NCBI RefSeq assembly: GCF_041080865.1
Contig: NZ_CP160906.1
Span: 992,001-1,056,000 of the forward strand
Source of the DNA: Psychromonas sp. MME1
Lineage (GTDB): Bacteria; Pseudomonadota; Gammaproteobacteria; Enterobacterales; Psychromonadaceae
Direction of reading: 5' to 3'
DNA length: 64,000 bases
The notes below the pieces were generated by a model that was not told where the DNA came from, ran no database searches, and saw nothing but the letters and a program-made list of their open reading frames with translations. This document shows positions 59,197 through 64,000 of this stretch, in pieces. The translations under genes and the position numbers were made by a program. Positions within the stretch are counted from its first letter, which is position 1; each line of letters starts with the position of its first letter.

Positions 59197-59358
59197 ATAC
59201 CAATTCCGATAAATAGCTGATCTATTTTACTGGTTAAAACAACTTACTGCTGCGTTGTAATTTTCGCAAAGGGAATAACCATTTACGTCAAATTACGCCT
59301 TGAATTAAGCTGTTTTTCCTGCGCAAAATCTAAATCACATACTTACCGGAATTGGTAT
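59197..59358. mobile_element. 162-bp MITE-like inverted-repeat element, copy 2
   Basis: The same length as the copy at 5289-5450, with four differences by direct comparison. The ends ATACCAATTCCG and CGGAATTGGTAT are a perfect 12-bp inverted pair, extending to about 17 of 19 bases. Located between aat and gltA, in the aat promoter region. Confidence 0.82.
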
Positions 59359-59557
59359 AATCAAGCTACTTTAAGATGAAAAATCAGCAAGCCAACACCT
59401 GTAGCTATACTAGAGATAAAATTGAGCTTGGATAAATCTGCATTGCAATTATCGCATCTTACGTCTTAATCTCGCTTACTTTTCCTCTACAAGCGATGAC
59501 CAGTATATTATCAAGATTGATATTATACCGGCCAAATGTAGTTGATAGAACTAGCTT
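59359..59557. other. Intergenic region between the repeat element and gltA
   Basis: No gene seen. The first 30 bases (AAGCTACTTTAAGATG...ATCAGCAAGCC) resemble the repeat at 10872 and the right end of the sapA upstream repeat, so a second repeat type abuts the 162-bp element. The tail holds the gltA downstream region without a clear terminator. Confidence 0.4.
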
Positions 59558-60850
59558 TTACTCATTTCGGTCATTTACATTTTCAAAACGTAGGCCGGTT
59601 TCACCTGTATATAATTGGCGAGGGCGACCAATACGTTGTCCTGGTTGATCCAACATCTCTTTCCAATGAGATACCCATCCTACAGTTCGTGCGATAGCAA
59701 ATATAACGGTAAACATGGACTTTGGAATACCCATTGCTTTTAAGATAATACCAGAGTAAAAATCTACGTTAGGGTAGAGTTTTTTAGCAATAAAGTATTC
59801 ATCTTCAAGTGCGATGCGTTCAAGTTCCATTGCAACATCAAGTAGTGGATCTTTTATTTGTAAGTCGTTTAATACTTCATAGCAAGTTTTACGCATTACT
59901 TTAGCACGAGGATCGTGGTTTTTATAAACGCGATGTCCAAATCCCATTAAGCGGAAAGGATCATCCTTATCTTTTGCCTTAGCAATAAATTCTGGAATAC
60001 GGTCAACGGTGCCAATTTCTTCGAGCATGTTAAGACAGGCTTCATTAGCACCACCATGTGCAGGTCCCCATAACGAGGCGATACCCGCTGCAATACAAGC
60101 AAATGGATTAGCACCCGATGAACCCGCTAAACGTACTGTTGAGGTTGAAGCATTTTGTTCATGGTCTGCATGTAAGATAAAAATCTTATCCATCGCGAGT
60201 TCCAGTACAGGATTTACCTTGTACTCTTCACAGGGAACTGCAAACATCATTTTTAAAAAATTACCCGCATAGGAAAGTGTATTATCGGGATATACAAATG
60301 GTTGACCATGAGAATATTTGTAACTCATTGCGGCCAATGTAGGCATTTTTGATATAAGTCGATATGCCGCAATTTCACGATGTTGTTCATTAGTGATATC
60401 GAGTGAATCGTGATAGAAAGCCGATAGTGCGCCAACAACACCCACCATGATTGCCATTGGATGTGAATCACGGCGAAATCCTGAATAGAGTTTGGCAAGT
60501 TGCTCATGGATCATGGTGTGATGTAATACCACGCTATGAAATCGATTGAACTCTTCCTTATTTGGCAGTATTCCGTTAAGCAATAAGTAGCAAACTTCGA
60601 GATAATCTGATTTTTCAGCGAGTTGCTCAATAGGGTAACCACGATGTTCAAGAATGCCTTTATCACCGTCAATGTATGTTATTGCAGATTTGCAAGAGGC
60701 TGTTGCCATGAAACCGGGGTCATAGGTGAAATAGCCAGCTTTCCCTAAGCTGGAAATATCAATGACATCATTACCAGCAGTGCCTTCTAAGATTGGTAGC
60801 TCGATGGGTTCCTGTCCTGGTAAGTGCAGTATTGCCTTTTTATCTGTCAT
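59558..60850 (-). CDS. gltA: Citrate synthase GltA (type II)
   Basis: This 430-residue enzyme of the TCA cycle has the catalytic histidines in [21 protein letters not shown] and [15 protein letters not shown], and the Asp in [14 protein letters not shown]. The N-terminal domain typical of the NADH-regulated hexameric Gram-negative form is present. It is divergent from sdhCDAB, as in E. coli. Confidence 0.97.
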   Translation of the reverse strand: MTDKKAILHLPGQEPIELPILEGTAGNDVIDISSLGKAGYFTYDPGFMATASCKSAITYIDGDKGILEHRGYPIEQLAEKSDYLEVCYLLLNGILPNKEEFNRFHSVVLHHTMIHEQLAKLYSGFRRDSHPMAIMVGVVGALSAFYHDSLDITNEQHREIAAYRLISKMPTLAAMSYKYSHGQPFVYPDNTLSYAGNFLKMMFAVPCEEYKVNPVLELAMDKIFILHADHEQNASTSTVRLAGSSGANPFACIAAGIASLWGPAHGGANEACLNMLEEIGTVDRIPEFIAKAKDKDDPFRLMGFGHRVYKNHDPRAKVMRKTCYEVLNDLQIKDPLLDVAMELERIALEDEYFIAKKLYPNVDFYSGIILKAMGIPKSMFTVIFAIARTVGWVSHWKEMLDQPGQRIGRPRQLYTGETGLRFENVNDRNE

Positions 60851-61191
60851 TTATCGCTCCATCATATGTAGTCTATTTAATTACTGATAGCATTTTTACA
60901 GACTAAAATAGAGATTGTCAATTTTAACATATCTACTTTGGGATCTGCCAAAAGCGGCTATTTATGAATATAGAAACATAAATATATAGCTTAATAAGAG
61001 ATTGAAAGTAGATAAATAGATTAAATGAGTGGGAAGAAAATAAATTTGTAATTAATGTCACAATTTGAAATTTTGATGACACCCCATGACACTATTACAG
61101 TGATTGTTTAGTTACAAAAGATTAACATTGTGCTAACAATAGGTTGTTCAAAATAAGCCATTAATATTCATCAGACAAAAGAGATAAAATT
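60851..61191. other. Divergent gltA/sdhC control region
   Basis: These 341 AT-rich bases separate two TCA operons that are co-regulated in relatives (ArcA, CRP). I found no gene and no clear operator by eye. Confidence 0.4.
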
Positions 61192-61566
61192 GTGCATAAA
61201 CAGAGACCTAAAAACTTGGATTTAACAACAGTTGCATTACCTGTAACTGCAACTGCATCTATTTTACACCGAATTTCTGGCATCATAGTATTTATTGCTT
61301 TAGCCATTTTTCTGTCTCTGCTGAGCTGTTCATTAGCATCAGAGGCCGATTACGATCGCGTACTTGCATACTTCGATATGTTTGTCGTTGAATTTATTAT
61401 TTGGGGGGCATTAACTGGCCTTGCCTATCACGTTGTGTTTGGTATTCGACACATGATTCAAGATTTGGGATATTGGGAAGAACTTCCCTGTGCAACGCTT
61501 AGTGCTAAAGTCGGTTTTGCAATCACCCTATTATTATCTATTTTATCGGGAGTTCTAGTATGGTAA
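61192..61566 (+). CDS. sdhC: Succinate dehydrogenase cytochrome b556 subunit SdhC
   Basis: This 124-residue membrane anchor has three TMs. The family motif RPKNLDLTTVALPVTATASILHRISGIIVFIAL includes the quinone-site Ser, and the haem-ligand His is in HVVFGIRHMIQDLG. The start is GTG, preceded by AAAAGAGAT. It overlaps sdhD by seven bases. Confidence 0.95.
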   Translation: MHKQRPKNLDLTTVALPVTATASILHRISGIIVFIALAIFLSLLSCSLASEADYDRVLAYFDMFVVEFIIWGALTGLAYHVVFGIRHMIQDLGYWEELPCATLSAKVGFAITLLLSILSGVLVW

Positions 61567-61904
61567 AGGTCGCAGGAACATTTGGCAGAAGTGGTGTTCA
61601 TGATTATATATTGTTACGCGCAAGTGCAATTATCATGCTCGCTTACCTGCTTTATTTGTTAGCATTTATCTCTTGTGCAGATGCCACATTCAGTGTGTGG
61701 AAAGGTTTTTTTGATCTAACCTTTACCAAGGTTTTCACGCTATTCGCGCTAATTGCCATGCTTATACATGCTTGGATTGGTATTTGGCAAGTACTGACGG
61801 ATTATGTAAAACACAGCTTATTACGTGGTTCATTACAGTTTTTATTAACATCTATTGCATTTATATATGTGTTATTCGGTTTTGTAATTTTGTGGGGTAT
61901 TTAA
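61560..61904 (+). CDS. sdhD: Succinate dehydrogenase membrane anchor SdhD
   Basis: This 114-residue protein with three TMs has [25 protein letters not shown] and the haem-ligand/quinone region [15 protein letters not shown]. With SdhC it binds haem b and ubiquinone. One base separates it from sdhA. Confidence 0.95.
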   Translation: MVKVAGTFGRSGVHDYILLRASAIIMLAYLLYLLAFISCADATFSVWKGFFDLTFTKVFTLFALIAMLIHAWIGIWQVLTDYVKHSLLRGSLQFLLTSIAFIYVLFGFVILWGI

Positions 61905-61905
61905 C

Positions 61906-63671
61906 GTGACGCTTCCTATTCGAGAGTTTGATGCAATTGTAATTGGTGCCGGTGGTGCAGGAATGCGTGCCGCATTATCTATTTCTGAGCAAGGTAAAAG
62001 CTGTGCGCTAATCAGTAAAGTTTTTCCGACACGTTCACACACCGTTTCTGCGCAGGGGGGATCACCGTCGCATTAGGTAATTCTCATAAAGATGATTGGC
62101 AATGGCATATGTATGACACTGTTAAAGGGTCTGATTATATTGGCGATCAAGATGCCATTGAATACATGTGCAAAACCGGGCCAGAGGTAGTTCGCGAGTT
62201 AGAGAATATGGGCTTACCTTTTTCACGTTTCGAAGATGGTTCTGTTTATCAGCGTCCCTTCGGCGGACAATCTAAAGAATTTGGGGGTGAGCAGGCATCA
62301 CGCACAGCAGCCGCTGCAGACAGAACTGGGCATGCGTTATTGCACACTCTATATCAACAGAACATTAAAAATAAAACGACGGTTTATTCTGAGTGGTATG
62401 CCTTAGACTTGGTAAAAAATGATGACGGTGATGTGGTTGGTTGTACAGCCATTAATATAGAAAATGGTGAAGTCGTGATGTTTAAGGCACAGGCAACTGT
62501 CCTTGCAACAGGGGGAGCTGGGCGTATTTATGCCTCTACTACGAATGCGCACATTAATACTGGAGACGGTGTCGGTATGGCGCTGCGTGCTGGGGTGCCG
62601 GTACAAGATATGGAAATGTGGCAGTTCCATCCAACGGGTATCGCAGGTGCTGGTGTTTTGGTCACAGAAGGGTGCCGTGGCGAAGGTGGCTATCTATTGA
62701 ATAAAGACGGGGAGCGTTTTATGGAACGTTACGCACCTAATGCAAAAGATTTAGCTGGACGAGACGTAGTAGCACGTTCGATTATGATCGAAATTCGTGA
62801 AGGGCGGGGATGTGAAGGCCCTTGGGGGACTCATATTAAATTAAAGCTTGATCATTTGGGAAAAGAGGTTTTAGAAAGCCGTTTACCCGGTATTTGTGAG
62901 TTATCCCGAACATTTGCCCATGTTGATCCCGTTAAAGAACCCATTCCGATTATTCCAACTTGCCATTATATGATGGGGGGAGTACCGACAACAGTTAATG
63001 GTCAAGTACTGAAAATGGATGAACATGGTAAAGATATCGAGGTAAAAGGTCTTTTTGCTGTCGGTGAAATAGCCTGTGTGTCAGTGCATGGGGCAAACCG
63101 CTTAGGAGGAAATTCACTGCTCGATTTAGTTGTGTTTGGACGTGCGACGGGCAAACATTTAGGTAAAGTGTTAAGCCAGGAAAACAGAGCTAAAGAGCCT
63201 ACAGAGCAAAATATTGAATCTGCTTTAGTGCGATTGAATCGTTGGGAAAATGGAACGGGTACGGAAGATCCTGTGCAGTTACGTAAAGATTTACAGGAGT
63301 GTATGCAAAGAAACTTTTCGGTTTTTCGAGAAGGTACTGCGATGGCGGAAGGTCTTGCTGAGTTAGCTGTATTACGTGAACGTCTACAGAATGCAAAATT
63401 AAGTGATAAAAGTACAGAATTTAATACTAATCGTATTGAATGTTTAGAGCTTGATAACTTGATGGAAACGGCCTATGCAACCGCCATGGCTGCAAATTAT
63501 AGAACAGAAAGTCGTGGTGCTCATAGTCGCTTTGATTTCCCAGACCGCGATGATACTAACTGGTTACATCACAGTATTTATAATCCTGAAACCAAGAGTA
63601 TGTGCAAAAGAGATGTGAATATGACGCCGCTATTACGTGACCCTTTTCCACCTAAAGCACGTGTTTACTAA
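61906..63671 (+). CDS. sdhA: Succinate dehydrogenase flavoprotein SdhA (frameshifted)
   Basis: The GTG at 61906 starts [24 protein letters not shown] (FAD-binding) and runs in frame to SHTVSAQGG, where the frame breaks in the G run 62055-62060. Adding a seventh G gives [20 protein letters not shown] and continues to the stop at 63671: 588 residues, exactly the E. coli length. FAD His, active-site HPTG and ARG/R motifs ([21 protein letters not shown]) are present. A broken sdhA would abolish succinate oxidation, so a sequencing error is likely. Confidence 0.92.
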
Positions 63672-63686
63672 ATAAGGTTAATTGTT

Positions 63687-64000
63687 ATGAATGTTAATTT
63701 TTCTGTTTATCGTTACAATCCCGATATCGATTCTGCTCCATATATGCAAAGCATGTCATTGGAGATTGCTGAGGGATCGGACATGATGGTACTCGATGCA
63801 TTAATCGCCTTAAAGGAAGTCGATCCAACATTGTCTTTTCGTCGCTCTTGTCGTGAAGGGGTTTGTGGCAGTGATGGTGTAAATATTAATGGTAAGAATG
63901 GATTAGCCTGTATTACACCACTTTCCGATTTATTAAACAAAGGTGAAATAACGCTTCGTCCATTACCGGGATTACCAGTAGTCCGTGACCTTGTTATCGA
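63687..64000 (+). CDS. sdhB: Succinate dehydrogenase iron-sulfur subunit SdhB (partial)
   Basis: The first 104 codons run off the right edge. The sequence MNVNFSVYRYNPDIDSAPYMQSMSLEI leads into the 2Fe-2S site CREGVCGSDGVNINGKNGLAC, with Cys55, Cys60, Asp63 and Cys75, as in E. coli, where an Asp replaces one Cys. The two [Fe-S] sites of the C-terminal half are outside the window. It lies 15 bases after sdhA. Confidence 0.94.
   Translation, partial: MNVNFSVYRYNPDIDSAPYMQSMSLEIAEGSDMMVLDALIALKEVDPTLSFRRSCREGVCGSDGVNINGKNGLACITPLSDLLNKGEITLRPLPGLPVVRDLVI

Noticed and set aside
62109-63671. Short SdhA starting at an internal ATG
   Set aside because: The FAD-binding N-terminus lies directly upstream in a frame displaced by one G, so the gene starts at 61906.

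Overview
This 64 kb window looks like chromosomal DNA of a marine, facultatively anaerobic gammaproteobacterium. The AT-rich base composition, a periplasmic nitrate reductase locus beside narQP, NorM and Sap transporters, and the general look of the proteins suggest Psychromonas or a close relative in the Vibrio/Alteromonadales range. That placement is an inference from protein resemblance, not from a marker gene. Most genes are housekeeping and densely packed.

Layout. 1-2 kb: umuDC with a LexA box, then a DMT-family exporter. 2.1-5.5 kb: an accessory pocket with unrecognised membrane or secreted proteins and one copy of a 162-bp inverted-repeat element. 5.5-6.5 kb: a tRNA operon (Pro, Arg, His, Leu, Pro) on the minus strand, interleaved with three broken tRNA-Pro copies. 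6.5-15.7 kb: norM, pepN, yjdM/phnA, tpiA, ttcA and a LapD-like c-di-GMP receptor. 15.8-21 kb: sapABCDF. 21.4-32.5 kb: a MATE exporter, a ferredoxin, trhP, proQ-prc, fadD, lpxH, ppiB, cysS and acylphosphatase. 32.7-37.9 kb: a chemoreceptor, a ybaM-like gene, priC, a TSUP permease and dinG.

38.1-52.6 kb is the functional centre: a molybdenum/nitrate respiration supercluster. It contains narQ-narP (sensing), moaA, a perfect FNR-type palindrome, napFDAGHBC (the enzyme and its electron path), then mobA-moaBCDE (cofactor synthesis) and modABC (molybdate uptake), almost all overlapping or within a few bases. Sensing, metal import, cofactor assembly and the molybdoenzyme therefore sit together.

52.6-64 kb: cnoX, dapA-bamC, a small DUF2897-like gene, purC, yaiL, a CBS protein, aat, a second copy of the 162-bp element, gltA, and sdhCDAB (sdhB runs off the right edge).

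Two patterns cut across the window. First, seven otherwise normal genes (DMT exporter, fadD, priC, narQ, moaA, modC, sdhA) are each broken by a single-base indel in or beside a short base run, which points to systematic homopolymer-length errors in the sequence rather than gene decay. Second, small non-coding repeats with ATACCAAT-type inverted ends recur in intergenic regions, and look like a MITE-like family with long, short and decayed members.
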